This document shows positions 16,345 to 26,449 of a stretch of DNA of 64,000 nucleotides, piece after piece. The stretch is from Actinorugispora endophytica (GTDB lineage Bacteria > Actinomycetota > Actinomycetes > Streptosporangiales > Streptosporangiaceae): positions 597,938 to 661,937 of the forward strand of contig NZ_SNYN01000001.1 in NCBI RefSeq assembly GCF_004363075.1, written 5' to 3'. The notes beneath the pieces are model-generated. The model was not told where the DNA came from, made no database searches, and worked only from the letters and a program-made list of their open reading frames with translations. The position numbers were made by a program, and so were the translations under genes. Position 1 is the stretch's first letter, and the number at the start of each line of letters is the position of its first letter.

Positions 16345-16803
16345 CGCTGCCCACCGAAACACACGGGAATGACTGCTTCGGAAATGAAAAAGAGGTCGGC
16401 GTGTCGTTGCGAATCACTTTTCAGCCCCGCTCTGAAGCGAGGAATACGGAACTCGCGGAACGCGCCCACCGGTCCGCGCGCCGACGGCCCCGCCGCGGGC
16501 GCGCCCTTCCCGGCGGGCGGCGGACGCCACCGGGAAACCCCCTGTCCGGCAGCGGGTCCACTCCTCCCCGGAGGGTCGGCCCGGCAGCCCGGAATGATCC
16601 GATGACCCATTGACCGAAAAGGCGCGGGCCATGATCCGAATCCGCTACCGAATCCCGGTTCGCGGCCCTGTGGAAAACTCCGCGACCGGCACCCCGCATG
16701 CGGTTTGTTGACTGCCCGTTGACTCTTTCAGAACCGCGGCCGCCCCCCGCGAGAAGGGCTCAGGAAGGGTGATATCGTCCATGTTTCGGGGGATATCCGA
16801 ACG
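16345..16803. other. intergenic region without a supported gene
   Basis: About 460 nt upstream of the C40 gene and downstream of the TetR gene. Part of it is lower in GC (around 16360-16440). ORFs on both strands lack start sites or plausible protein composition. I looked for an actinobacterial c-di-AMP riboswitch, which often precedes cell-wall hydrolase genes, and found no convincing match. Confidence 0.4.
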
Positions 16804-17412
16804 TCATCCGCCCGGGGACACGGACTCCTCCAGGCAGGCCTCGATGATCCGGGTGAACCGTTCGGTCAGCTCCCGCCGGTCACACTCGGCGAACGCGGCC
16901 CCGCCCTCGACCCGGCGCAGCCCCGCCAGGCCCAGCACGACGGCCGCCACCGACAAGGCCCGTGTCCGGGCGCCGGCCCCGCCCAGGTACTTCTCCAGCG
17001 GTTCCAGGACCGCGGACTTGAGGCGCTCGTCGTAGACCGCCTTGAGGTCGGGGTCGCCGCTCGCCCCGTCCAGCGCCCGCTGCAGCGGCGTGGCCTCACC
17101 GTGCACCCGGGCCGCCAGCCGCTCGGCGATGCGGCGCGCCAGTGTGGCGGGGTCGCCCTCGAAGACCCCCGGATAGACCGCCTCGCCGGCGATGACCTCC
17201 GCGAGGAGCCCGCGCTTGGCCCCGAAGTACCGGTTGATCAGGGCGACGTTCACCCCCGCGTGCGCGGCGATGCGCCGCGACGACACCTGCGTGTAGCCGT
17301 CGGCGGTGAACAGCTCCCGCGCGCTGTCCAGGATGCGTCGGCGCGTCGCCGCCCGGTCGCGCACCCGGGCGGAGTCCGCCGCGCACTCCCGCGCCGTCTC
17401 GGACCGGTCCAT
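16804..17412 (-). CDS. TetR-family transcriptional regulator
   Basis: Homodimeric repressor with an N-terminal TetR helix-turn-helix (RRRILDSARELFTADGYTQV, then SSRRIAAHAGVNVALINRYF) at about residues 22-65 and a variable ligand-binding domain (TetR_C type with ...LLAEVIAGEAV). The product is 202 residues from the ATG at 17412; a GTG at 17430 and an ATG at 17469 are alternatives, and none has a strong ribosome binding site. The neighbour downstream is far away and the divergent neighbour is a GNAT enzyme, so no target is obvious. Confidence 0.88.
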   Translation of the reverse strand: MDRSETARECAADSARVRDRAATRRRILDSARELFTADGYTQVSSRRIAAHAGVNVALINRYFGAKRGLLAEVIAGEAVYPGVFEGDPATLARRIAERLAARVHGEATPLQRALDGASGDPDLKAVYDERLKSAVLEPLEKYLGGAGARTRALSVAAVVLGLAGLRRVEGGAAFAECDRRELTERFTRIIEACLEESVSPGG

Positions 17413-17680
17413 CCCAGGGCCCCCGCTCACGTCCGGCGCGCCTCTCCGCGCTTCCCCATCATGGGGCATCCGGTCCGCGTGCCGCCAACCGGCCTTCTTG
17501 ACGTGTAAGCGCCGTCCACCCGCGTCGGCGGGGTCCTCCCCGCGCGACGGCACGGCCGCGCCCCGCCGCCCCTCGCGGCGGCGCTCTTCCCGCGCCCCGC
17601 TCCGCCGCGGCCGGGGGGCCGAGCGCTATGGGTGCTGCTGTGAGGCATCGCCAGCCTTGTCGGCTACGATGCCGAAAGCC

Positions 17681-18130
17681 ATGATTATCCGTGCGGCCAT
17701 CCGGTCTGACCTCGGCGCGATTCTGCGGCTCTTGCGTGACCTGGGCGATACCGCTCCCGCGCAGAGTGGCACCGTTCGCATGTCCTCGGCGGCGGTCCGG
17801 GCCTGGACCCGGATCGAGAACGACCCCGAGCGCACCGTGCTGGTCGCCGAGCGCCGCGGGCAGATCATCGGCACCCTCGACCTGATCGTGGTCGCCAACC
17901 TCACGCACGACGCCCAGCCGTGGGCCGTCATCGACAACGTGGTGGTCGACGCGGCCTGCCGGCGCACCGGGATCGGCCGGGCCCTGATGGACGACGCGGT
18001 GGTCCGCGCCGCTCGGGCCGGGTGCTACAAGGTCGAACTGCTCTCCCACGAGAGCCGCGACGGCGCGCACCCCTTCTGCCTCGCGATGGGCTTCTCGAAC
18101 TCCGCCGAGGGCTTCCGCCGCTACCTGTGA
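17681..18130 (+). CDS. GNAT-family N-acetyltransferase
   Basis: Acetyl-CoA dependent acetyltransferase of about 149 residues. The fold is clear: beta1-alpha1 (IIRAAIRSDLGAILRLLRDL), GTLDLIVVANL, the acyl-CoA binding strand and loop VIDNVVVDAACRRTGIGRAL (motif A, R-x-x-G-I-G-R-A), and the C-terminal CLAMGF. The substrate is unknown. The ATG at 17681 has a TACGAT -10-like element 10 bases upstream and no Shine-Dalgarno, so the message is probably leaderless; an ATG at 17669 is also in frame. Confidence 0.88.
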   Translation: MIIRAAIRSDLGAILRLLRDLGDTAPAQSGTVRMSSAAVRAWTRIENDPERTVLVAERRGQIIGTLDLIVVANLTHDAQPWAVIDNVVVDAACRRTGIGRALMDDAVVRAARAGCYKVELLSHESRDGAHPFCLAMGFSNSAEGFRRYL

Positions 18131-18214
18131 TCCTCCCCGCCCCGCCCCTCGGGGAACGGGAAGAGGGCGGGACCCCGGCGGCCCCGCCCTCGACACCGGA
18201 CTCTCGTCGCGCCG

Positions 18215-19426
18215 TTACGGCTTGATGACGCGTACGCCCTCGTCGGCCTCACCGGTGTCCCCGGGCTTCTTCGGGGCCTCCGTGCCGGGGTGGCGGTAGA
18301 TGCCGGTGAGCCCCGGGTCACCGGCGGGCGGCACCGGGGCGGTGGGCTCCTCCGGGGAGGGACCCGCGTAACGGAAGCCCTGGGGGGTCTGGGGCGCCTG
18401 GGGGGACTGCGGACGCGGCGGGTGCTGGCGGACCGGCTGGGAGGCCGGCGCCGGACGCGGCGCCCGACTGTCGGGCTCCATCCGGACCGTGGCCTCGTCG
18501 TCGGCCGGGGTGATGCGTACCGTGGCCTCGTCGTCGGCCGGGGTGATCCGGACGGTGGCCTCGTCGTCGACCGGAGCGGCGGGCTTCGCCGCGGGGGCGG
18601 GCCTGGCCTGCTCCACGGGGCGCGCCGCCGACTGGGCGGGGCGGGACGGCTGAGCGGGCTTGGCGGCCTCCGCGGGCTTGGCCTCGGCGGCCGGCTCGGC
18701 GGCCTCGGTCCTGGCGGACGCGGCGGGCTTGGCCTTCTCGGACCTGCCCTCGAAGTCGGACCGCTTGAGCCCCTCGTCCAGGACTCCGGCCTTGACCTCC
18801 GCCTGCAGCAGGTCGGCGAGGGTGTCGCGCATGTCGTTGAGTCGGCGGACGGCCTCGCCGTGCGTCGCGGTGAGCGTCTTCAGGCGCCGGTCGGCGGTCT
18901 CGTGGATCTTGTTCGCGCGGTCCTCGGCCTCGCTCAGCTTGCGCTCGGACTCCTTGTTGACCTGGTCGCGCAGCTGCTCGGCCTCCTGCTTCGCGGAGGC
19001 CAGGAGGTCCTTGGCCTCGTCGCGGGCGCTGCCCACGATCCGCTCGGACTGCTCCTGCGCGCTCTTGACCTTGGCCTTGGCCTCTTCCTGGGCCTTGCTG
19101 CGGATCTCGTCGACCTCTTTGTCGACCTTGGTCCGCTTGTCCGCGGCCTCTTCGTCGGCGATGCGCAGGATGTTGGCCAGGCGCTCGCTGATCTGCTCGT
19201 GCTCCGGCTTGACCGCGGCCTTGGCCTTGGCCTCCGCGAGCTCGCGACGCAGCTGCTCGAGCTCGTCGTGGGCGCGTGCCAACCGCTCCTGCAGGTCGCG
19301 GAGCTGGTTGTGGTTTCGGACGACGAAGTCGTCAACCTGACGCTTGTCGTATCCGCCCTTCCGCACGGTGGGAAAGGCGTCTTCTCGAAGCAGATTCGGC
19401 AGTATCTCTGTGCTGTGCTCGTTCAT
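18215..19426 (-). CDS. DivIVA-like coiled-coil protein with proline-rich tail
   Basis: A 403-residue protein, probably a polar or cytoskeletal scaffold of the DivIVA/Scy/FilP type. Residues 10-40 carry a DivIVA-like motif (FPTVRKGGYDKRQVDDFV). Residues 40-225 form a long coiled coil rich in Ala, Glu, Lys and Arg. The rest is disordered, rich in Pro/Ala, and contains three tandem units DDEATVRITPA. Proteins with this design organise tip growth in filamentous actinobacteria (family knowledge); the role here is inferred. The frame has no internal irregularity, and the nearest same-strand genes are distant, so it is probably monocistronic. Confidence 0.85.
   Translation of the reverse strand: MNEHSTEILPNLLREDAFPTVRKGGYDKRQVDDFVVRNHNQLRDLQERLARAHDELEQLRRELAEAKAKAAVKPEHEQISERLANILRIADEEAADKRTKVDKEVDEIRSKAQEEAKAKVKSAQEQSERIVGSARDEAKDLLASAKQEAEQLRDQVNKESERKLSEAEDRANKIHETADRRLKTLTATHGEAVRRLNDMRDTLADLLQAEVKAGVLDEGLKRSDFEGRSEKAKPAASARTEAAEPAAEAKPAEAAKPAQPSRPAQSAARPVEQARPAPAAKPAAPVDDEATVRITPADDEATVRITPADDEATVRMEPDSRAPRPAPASQPVRQHPPRPQSPQAPQTPQGFRYAGPSPEEPTAPVPPAGDPGLTGIYRHPGTEAPKKPGDTGEADEGVRVIKP
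18473..18568 (-). repeat. three tandem 33-nt units encoding DDEATVR(I/M)(T/E)P
   Basis: Units at 18473-18502, 18506-18535 and 18539-18568, each separated by one Ala codon. Two units are identical at protein level and differ at a few wobble bases. Each carries one threonine in an acidic context. Confidence 0.8.
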
Positions 19427-19782
19427 GTCCTAATCAACCAGGTCGACAGCGGGTGGGAGGGGATGCGCGTTTCTCTCTACCTATCATTCCCATAACGCCC
19501 GAAACGCGCGCGCATCGCGGGGATTCCAATTTTTTAACCCCGGGAGGCGATCAGCGGAGGGGAACGCTTTGCTCACGGAACGTGATTTCACGGCCTCCGC
19601 CAGCGCGTTCACAGTATTGGGGTGTCCCGCCCGACCTCAATGGCTCCGGCGGGCGGTGTGCGCCCGCCCCGTCACACCGGGCCGGATACTCCCCTACTAA
19701 GGTATGTGCGATCAGACTCGCGCGTGGATGGTATCGGTCATCCCGTTGCCCGCGCGTGGCCCGTCCCAGAAGGAGGACCCGC
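19427..19782. other. divergent promoter region
   Basis: Holds the promoters of the DivIVA-like gene (minus) and the carbonic anhydrase gene (plus). AT-richer patches occur at about 19475-19500, 19528-19545 (AATTTTTTAACC) and 19686-19705. No ORF is supported. The perfect AAGGAGG before the ATG at 19783 marks the end of the stretch. Confidence 0.45.
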
Positions 19783-20319
19783 ATGTCCGCTCCCGGCCCG
19801 CGGATCGGCTCGGCCCCCTTCGGCGAGCCGGTGGTCCACCCCGACGCCTGGATCGCGCCGGGCGCCGTGGTGGTGGGCCGCGTCCGGATCGGCGCCGGGA
19901 GCAGCGTCTGGTACGGCTCCGTGCTGCGCGCCGACACCGAGGACATCGTCGTGGGCGACCTCTGCAACCTCCAGGACCTGTGCTGCCTGCACTCGGATCC
20001 GGGGGAGCCCGCGGTCCTGGGCGACCGGGTCAGCCTCGGGCACAAGGCGACGGTGCACGGCGCGGTCGTCGAGGAGGGCGCGCTCATCGGCATCGGCGCG
20101 ATCGTGCTGGGCGGGGCCCGGGTCGAGGCCGGCGCCCTCGTGGCGGCGGGCTCACTGGTGCCTCCGCGCAAGACGGTCCCCGCGGGGACCCTGTGGGCCG
20201 GGGTCCCCGGCCGGGTGGTGCGCGAACTCACCGACACCGACCGCGAGGGCTTCGCGCGCACCCCCGAGAAGTACGCGGGCTACGCCGAGCGGCACCGCGA
20301 GGTCGAGTGGCGGCGGTGA
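19783..20319 (+). CDS. gamma-class carbonic anhydrase family protein
   Basis: A left-handed beta-helix trimer of the gamma-CA/YrdA type. The hexapeptide repeat is obvious (VVHPDAWIAPGAVVVGRVRI and later turns). The three zinc histidines sit in CCLHSDPG, LGHKATVHG (two His). At 178 residues it has the usual length. Whether it hydrates CO2 or serves as a ferripyochelin-binding-like protein is undecided; many bacterial members lack the proton-shuttle glutamate and show little activity. AAGGAGG lies six bases before the ATG, one of the best sites in the window. Confidence 0.92.
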   Translation: MSAPGPRIGSAPFGEPVVHPDAWIAPGAVVVGRVRIGAGSSVWYGSVLRADTEDIVVGDLCNLQDLCCLHSDPGEPAVLGDRVSLGHKATVHGAVVEEGALIGIGAIVLGGARVEAGALVAAGSLVPPRKTVPAGTLWAGVPGRVVRELTDTDREGFARTPEKYAGYAERHREVEWRR

Positions 20320-20782
20320 TTTCGCGGGGGCGCGTTCTCCTTCCGGCCCCCCTCTCGGAATGTAGGGAAACTACGCGGGACGAACAGTAAACCGGCAAAA
20401 AACAACAGACGTCGCATTCGGCGATCTTCGGGATTCCGCAAAAGAAACACCCCTTTGCCCGCCCCTTCGGCACGACCGTGCCCAAACGCCGTACCAGCAG
20501 GTCGCGAGCACAGCACGGGTTTTCCTATTTCCGCACCACAAAACAGGGGTTCGGGACTGCCGATTCGGTTGCCCTGGTCCGCATGGTCGCCGAAATGCCG
20601 TGAATCCATGGCATTGAAGAACTAGATCGGCGGGTGGCTCGAAAATGGTCCCTATGGGTCATGCCCTCACCCCTACTGCCGCGTAGCCTTGGGAACGACA
20701 CTGACGGTGGCCCTCCCCTCGGCTCCTCCGAATCGGTAGGGCTTCCCCTGCGCGGGGTTGTTCGGGATTGGAGGTGGTACGG
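20320..20782. other. long intergenic region, lower GC, no supported gene
   Basis: About 460 nt with clearly lower GC than its neighbours, especially 20375-20560. A small hairpin (ATGCC/GGCAT around 20598-20617) lies midway. No ORF with a ribosome binding site fits. It may hold promoters or a small RNA; the sequence alone does not settle this. Confidence 0.35.
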
Positions 20783-21004
20783 GTGGACACCGGCCTCGAC
20801 ACACGCCTCCACGACGACGTGGCACTGGCCGAGATCGACCTCTACACCGACGTCCTGATCGCGGCTGGAGAGGCCGACGCGCCGCTCACCCTGGAGGAGC
20901 TCGACCAGGTCCTCGGCCTGCTTCCCCCCTCCCCCGAGCCGGCTCCCCCGCCCCGGGCCCCCCACCGCGAGAAAGCGCCCGTTCCGTGGCGTTTTCCCCG
21001 CTGA
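20783..21004 (+). CDS. small conserved hypothetical protein
   Basis: A 73-residue protein with a helical first half (LHDDVALAEIDLYTDVLIAA, then GEADAPLTLEELDQVLGL) and a disordered Pro/Arg tail. Short proteins with this EIDLYTDVLIAA...LT..ELD.VLGL pattern are widespread in actinobacteria; their function is unknown to me. GGAGGT lies seven bases before the GTG at 20783. The stop codon falls inside the arm of a 29-bp hairpin, which therefore directly abuts and probably terminates the gene. Confidence 0.65.
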   Translation: MDTGLDTRLHDDVALAEIDLYTDVLIAAGEADAPLTLEELDQVLGLLPPSPEPAPPPRAPHREKAPVPWRFPR

Positions 21005-21064
21005 TCTTGACCTTTTCGGGGTCTCAACCGCCTCCGAGACCCCGAGAAGGTCAAGATCAGCGGG
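20997..21064 (+). terminator. 29-bp hairpin, member of the long-hairpin family
   Basis: Arms 20997-21025 and 21036-21064 pair fully except for one position (21015/21046) that is U-G in the plus-strand RNA. The core CGGGGTCTC/GAGACCCCG is shared with 8340-8411 and 40619-40686. It overlaps the stop of the gene ending at 21004 and precedes the end of the convergent methyltransferase gene. Confidence 0.75.
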
Positions 21065-21089
21065 AGAAGCGGACACCGCGCGCCCTGCT

Positions 21090-21719
21090 CTAGCGGAGGC
21101 GGGCCAGCAGGTGGGCGTCGAGGAAGCCCCGCTCCGAGGCCGGGTCGTGGAACAGCCGGGCGAACGTGGCGAACCCGGCCCCGGCCAGCAGCGCGGCGAA
21201 CCGGTCCGCCGGCCAGCTGTAGGCGGGCGCCACCTTGTGGTCGAAGCGGACCGGCTCGGGCCCGTCGGTCGCGAAGAACGAGACCAGGAGCAGGCCGCCC
21301 GGCGCCAGGACCCGCGCCTGCTCGGCGAGCAGCGCGGGCAGTTCCCCGGGAGGGGTGTGGATCATCGAGTAGTGGGCCAGCACGCCGCCGAGCGCGCCGT
21401 CCCCGACCGGCAGGGCCTCCATCCGCGCCTCGTCGAACCGCAGCGCCGGATGGGCCCGCCGGGCGTGGTCGACCATGGCCGGGGAGAGGTCGAGCCCGAA
21501 GGCGTCCAGCCCCAGGTCGCGCAGCATGGCCGTCAGATGTCCGGGCCCGCAGCCGACGTCGGCCGCCCGCCGGTTCCCCGTCCCGCGCACCAGCTCGGCG
21601 AAGGTGCCGATCATATTCCGCGAGAAAGGCTGCGTCTCCAGCCGACCAGCGAACATCGACGCGTACAGCTCGACGATCCCGTCGTAGGCCGCCCTGGTCC
21701 CGTCCTGGTGCTCCACCAC
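21090..21719 (-). CDS. class I SAM-dependent methyltransferase
   Basis: Small-molecule methyltransferase of about 209 residues. Motif I (ADVGCGPGHLTAML) and the acidic end of strand 2 (AFGLDLSP) bind S-adenosylmethionine. Motifs II/III follow (LGGVLAHYSMIH and VLAPGGLLLVSFF). The YDGIVELYASMF start is typical of UbiE/Methyltransf_11 types. The start is uncertain: paired GTG codons at 21719/21716 come just after a possible -10, with no Shine-Dalgarno; the frame is open upstream to 21917 and a GTG at 21761 is another choice. The substrate is unknown. Confidence 0.8.
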   Translation of the reverse strand: MVEHQDGTRAAYDGIVELYASMFAGRLETQPFSRNMIGTFAELVRGTGNRRAADVGCGPGHLTAMLRDLGLDAFGLDLSPAMVDHARRAHPALRFDEARMEALPVGDGALGGVLAHYSMIHTPPGELPALLAEQARVLAPGGLLLVSFFATDGPEPVRFDHKVAPAYSWPADRFAALLAGAGFATFARLFHDPASERGFLDAHLLARLR

Positions 21720-21935
21720 GGGAGGGAGGCTAGCATCCGCGCGTGGTCGCGGCTTCTCCACCCCGTGCCGCCCCCGCCCCTCAGGGGCCGCCTGTCCGGC
21801 CGCACGATCACGGGACAGGCCCTGGGACGGGTCCGCGGGCGTCCGCCGAACGGTCCTCCCCGGCCGCCGGCGACGACGTCCGGCGGTGGCCCGGACGCCC
21901 GCGGGCGTCCGGGCCACCGCCGCGGCGGGTGACGG

Positions 21936-24083
21936 TCAGACCGTCTCCCTGGCCTCCGGCCGGTCGCTCCTGGCCGAGAGGAGCAGGAGCTGGGCCACGT
22001 CCATGACCTCCAGCTCCTCCTTCGCCTCGTTCTTGGCCTTCTTCTCGTTGACCGCGTCGCTGACCATGACCTGGCAGAACGGGCAGCCCGTCGCGATCAT
22101 GTCGGGCCTGGTGGTCAGCGCCTCCTCCACGCGCTCGGTGTTGATGCGCTTGCCGATGCGCTCCTCCATCCACATGCGCGCACCACCCGCGCCGCAGCAG
22201 AAGCTCCGCTCCCGGTTGCGCGGCATCTCGGTGTTGGTGACGCCGGGGACCCCGTCGATGAGCTCGCGCGGCGGCTCGTAGACCTTGTTGTGGCGGCCCA
22301 GGAAGCACGGGTCGTGGTAGGTGATGTTCTTGTCGATCCGCTCGACCGGGGCGAGCCTGTTCTCCTTGACGAGTTCGGCGAGCAGCTTGGTGTGGTGCAC
22401 CACGTCGTAGTCGCCGCCGAGATCCGGGTACTCGTTGCCGAGCGTGTTGAAGCAGTGCGGGCAGGTGGTGACGATCTTGGTCGCGCCCACCCCGTTGAGC
22501 GTCTCGATGTTCTGCTGGGCAAGCATCTGGTAGACGAACTCCATGCCCAGTCGGCGCGCGGAGTCACCGGTGCACATCTCCATCGAGCCCAGCACCGCGA
22601 ACTTCACTCCCGCGATGTGCAGCAGCTCCGCGACGGCCTTCGTGGTCTTCTTCGCACGGTCCTCCAGCGCGCCGGAGCAGCCCACCCAGAACAGGTACTC
22701 GGTCCCCTCGGGCAGCTTGTCCTCGACGACGGGGACCTCGAAGTCGACCTCGGAGATCCAGTCCATGCGCTTGTCTTCGCTCATGCCCCACGGGTTGCCC
22801 TTGTTCTCAAGGTTCTTGAGCAGGGTGTTGGCCTCGGAGGGGAAGCTCGACTCGATCATGACCTGGTAGCGGCGCATGTCGATGATGTGGTCGACGTGCT
22901 CGATGTCCACCGGGCACTGCTCGACGCACGCGCCGCAGTTGGTGCAGGACCACAGCACGTCGGGGTGGATGACGCCGTTCTCCTCCTCGGTGCCCACCAG
23001 GGGGCGGCTCAGCAGGGCGAGCACGTCGGTGCCGGCGTGGCTCTCGTCGCTCTCCTCGTCGAGCCCCTGCATCAGGTACGGGGCCTTGGCGTAGGCGTGG
23101 TCCCGCAGGTCCATGACCAGCTTCTTCGGGGAGAGCGGCTTGCCCGTGTTCCAGGCGGGGCACTGGGACTGGCAGCGGCCGCACTCGGTGCAGGTCGTGA
23201 AGTCCAGCAGGCCCTTCCAGGTGAAGTCCTCGACCTTGCCGACGCCGAAGGGGTCCTCGTCGGGGTCGGCCTCCTCGAAGTCCAGGGGCTTCCCGTCCTT
23301 GTTCAGCATCTGCTTGGCCGGGCCGAGCGCGACGCTGCCGTCGGCGTTGCGCTTGAAGTAGATGTTGAAGAAGGCGGTGAAGCGGTGCCAGCCGATGCCC
23401 ATGGTCAGGAGCTTGCCGATGACCGCGAAGAACAGGAAGGACAGGACCAGCTTGACCGTGGCCACGACGGAGAGCCCGAGCTCCGACGGCGGCAGCACCG
23501 CGCCCAGGGCGTGGGACAGCGGAGTGGCCCAGACCGGGTAGACGAAGTCGTCCATGGCCACGCGGAACCCGCGGATCAGGAAGATGCACAGGTAGATGCC
23601 GAGGATGTACGCCTCGACGTAGTACGCCTGCCAGTGCGTGGAGTTCTCGAAGCGGGACTTGCGCCCCAGCCGCCGCGCCCCCTTGACCTGGCGGTAGACC
23701 GCCAGGCCGATGATGGCGATCATACCGAGGCCCGCGATGAGCTCCATCGCCAGGCCGTAGACCGTCCAGTGGCCGATGACCGGCAGTTCGTAGTGCGGGT
23801 TCCACACCTCGGCGAACGCCTCGACGATGGTGAAGAACAGCGCGCCGAAGGACACCATGACGAACCAGTGCGCGACGCCGATCCAGCGCCACTTGAGCAT
23901 GCGCGTGTGACCGAGCGTCTCGATCAGCATGTTCGTCAGGCGCCTGGTGAACGGCCCGCTGCGGTCCGAAACCGGTTGGCCGAGGCGCACCGTTCGCACG
24001 ATATGGCGGATGCCAAACGCGAACATCACGGTCCCGACCACGGCGAAGGCGATCGTAAAGATCCCCAGAATGACGTGGATCAT
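21936..24083 (-). CDS. EtfD-type membrane iron-sulfur oxidoreductase (ETF:menaquinone oxidoreductase candidate)
   Basis: A 715-residue fusion. The first 260 residues hold about six membrane helices of the HdrE/NarI cytochrome b type with conserved His. A double 4Fe-4S ferredoxin segment follows (CTECGRCQSQCP and CTNCGACVEQCP), then two CCG domains (CSGAL...CTGD and CPHCFNTLGNEYP...HDPCFLGRHNKVYEPPR...CCGAGGARMW). This architecture matches mycobacterial EtfD (Rv0338c), which passes electrons from acyl-CoA dehydrogenases via ETF to menaquinone in fatty-acid oxidation. The ATG at 24083 has GGAGG ten bases upstream. A TTAC-N6-GTAA dyad upstream is shared with the acyl-CoA dehydrogenase gene at 35609. 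Confidence 0.85.
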   Translation of the reverse strand: MIHVILGIFTIAFAVVGTVMFAFGIRHIVRTVRLGQPVSDRSGPFTRRLTNMLIETLGHTRMLKWRWIGVAHWFVMVSFGALFFTIVEAFAEVWNPHYELPVIGHWTVYGLAMELIAGLGMIAIIGLAVYRQVKGARRLGRKSRFENSTHWQAYYVEAYILGIYLCIFLIRGFRVAMDDFVYPVWATPLSHALGAVLPPSELGLSVVATVKLVLSFLFFAVIGKLLTMGIGWHRFTAFFNIYFKRNADGSVALGPAKQMLNKDGKPLDFEEADPDEDPFGVGKVEDFTWKGLLDFTTCTECGRCQSQCPAWNTGKPLSPKKLVMDLRDHAYAKAPYLMQGLDEESDESHAGTDVLALLSRPLVGTEEENGVIHPDVLWSCTNCGACVEQCPVDIEHVDHIIDMRRYQVMIESSFPSEANTLLKNLENKGNPWGMSEDKRMDWISEVDFEVPVVEDKLPEGTEYLFWVGCSGALEDRAKKTTKAVAELLHIAGVKFAVLGSMEMCTGDSARRLGMEFVYQMLAQQNIETLNGVGATKIVTTCPHCFNTLGNEYPDLGGDYDVVHHTKLLAELVKENRLAPVERIDKNITYHDPCFLGRHNKVYEPPRELIDGVPGVTNTEMPRNRERSFCCGAGGARMWMEERIGKRINTERVEEALTTRPDMIATGCPFCQVMVSDAVNEKKAKNEAKEELEVMDVAQLLLLSARSDRPEARETV

Positions 24084-24151
24084 CGTCCGCGGCCTCCCAT
24101 CCTGCTGGTTCGTATCTCCCGATGCGCCACACATCGGAGCTCGAAATTATG

Positions 24152-24165
24152 TTACTAGCGGGTAA
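24152..24165. promoter_or_regulatory. TTAC-N6-GTAA dyad upstream of the etfD-like gene
   Basis: TTAC TAGCGG GTAA lies 69 nt before the start of the etfD-like gene in a locally AT-richer promoter. Two copies of the same motif (TTAC-N6-GTAG) precede the acyl-CoA dehydrogenase gene. The form is typical of TetR-family operators for fatty-acid genes (inference). Confidence 0.5.
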
Positions 24166-24478
24166 TAACACTTGGGGACGCGCCCTGCGGACAGGCGCAT
24201 ACCGAAGAGTATGCAGACTCCTACGTTAGTGATCGGCGCTCCCCGCGGGCCACACCGGGCCGCCCCGCCGCGCCCCGCACCTGGGTGTCCTCGGTCACCC
24301 CGGCCCGTTCCGGCCCCGCGGGACGGGCGGGCTCCGCCCGCCCCCATCGGGGTCCTCCCCCAGGAGGGGGTCAAGGCTTCCCCTGACTTGCCCCCCGGTT
24401 CCGTGGATTCGCGGTGAGAGTCGCCGGCCACCGGGAACATTCCGCACGTCTCCCACGTTGGCCCCTCATGTGAACATC

Positions 24479-24499
24479 CTTGAGCCTCCCCGACTCAAG
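24479..24499. promoter_or_regulatory. HAIR operator for HspR
   Basis: CTTGAGC-N7-ACTCAAG matches the known HAIR consensus CTTGAGT-N7-ACTCAAG at 13 of 14 positions. It lies directly upstream of the dnaK -35 element, where bound HspR would block transcription. Confidence 0.92.
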
Positions 24500-24503
24500 T
24501 GAT

Positions 24504-24532
24504 TTGACACGACGGCAGCCACGAAGCAATAT
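24504..24532 (+). promoter_or_regulatory. dnaK operon promoter
   Basis: TTGACA (24504-24509) and CAATAT (24527-24532) with 17-base spacing, just downstream of HAIR. Transcription would begin near 24539, about 30 nt before the dnaK ATG. Confidence 0.75.
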
Positions 24533-24570
24533 TGCGCTTGTAAGACTCAACTTTCACGGAGGATGCACTC

Positions 24571-26418
<1,848 letters not shown>

Positions 26419-26449
26419 GCCGGGAGCCTGGATTAGGAGGCGTAGCTAA

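Noticed and set aside
16341-16613. Plus-strand ORF of 90 codons upstream of the C40 gene
   Set aside because: It begins at the hairpin, has no Shine-Dalgarno and its second half is Arg/Pro low complexity.
16289-16803. Possible c-di-AMP (ydaO) riboswitch before the C40 hydrolase
   Set aside because: I could not find the conserved core segments by eye. A covariance-model search would decide.
21719-21917. N-terminal extension of the methyltransferase
   Set aside because: The extra residues are Arg/Gly/Pro rich with no homology expected and no start site; the conserved protein begins near the paired GTG codons.
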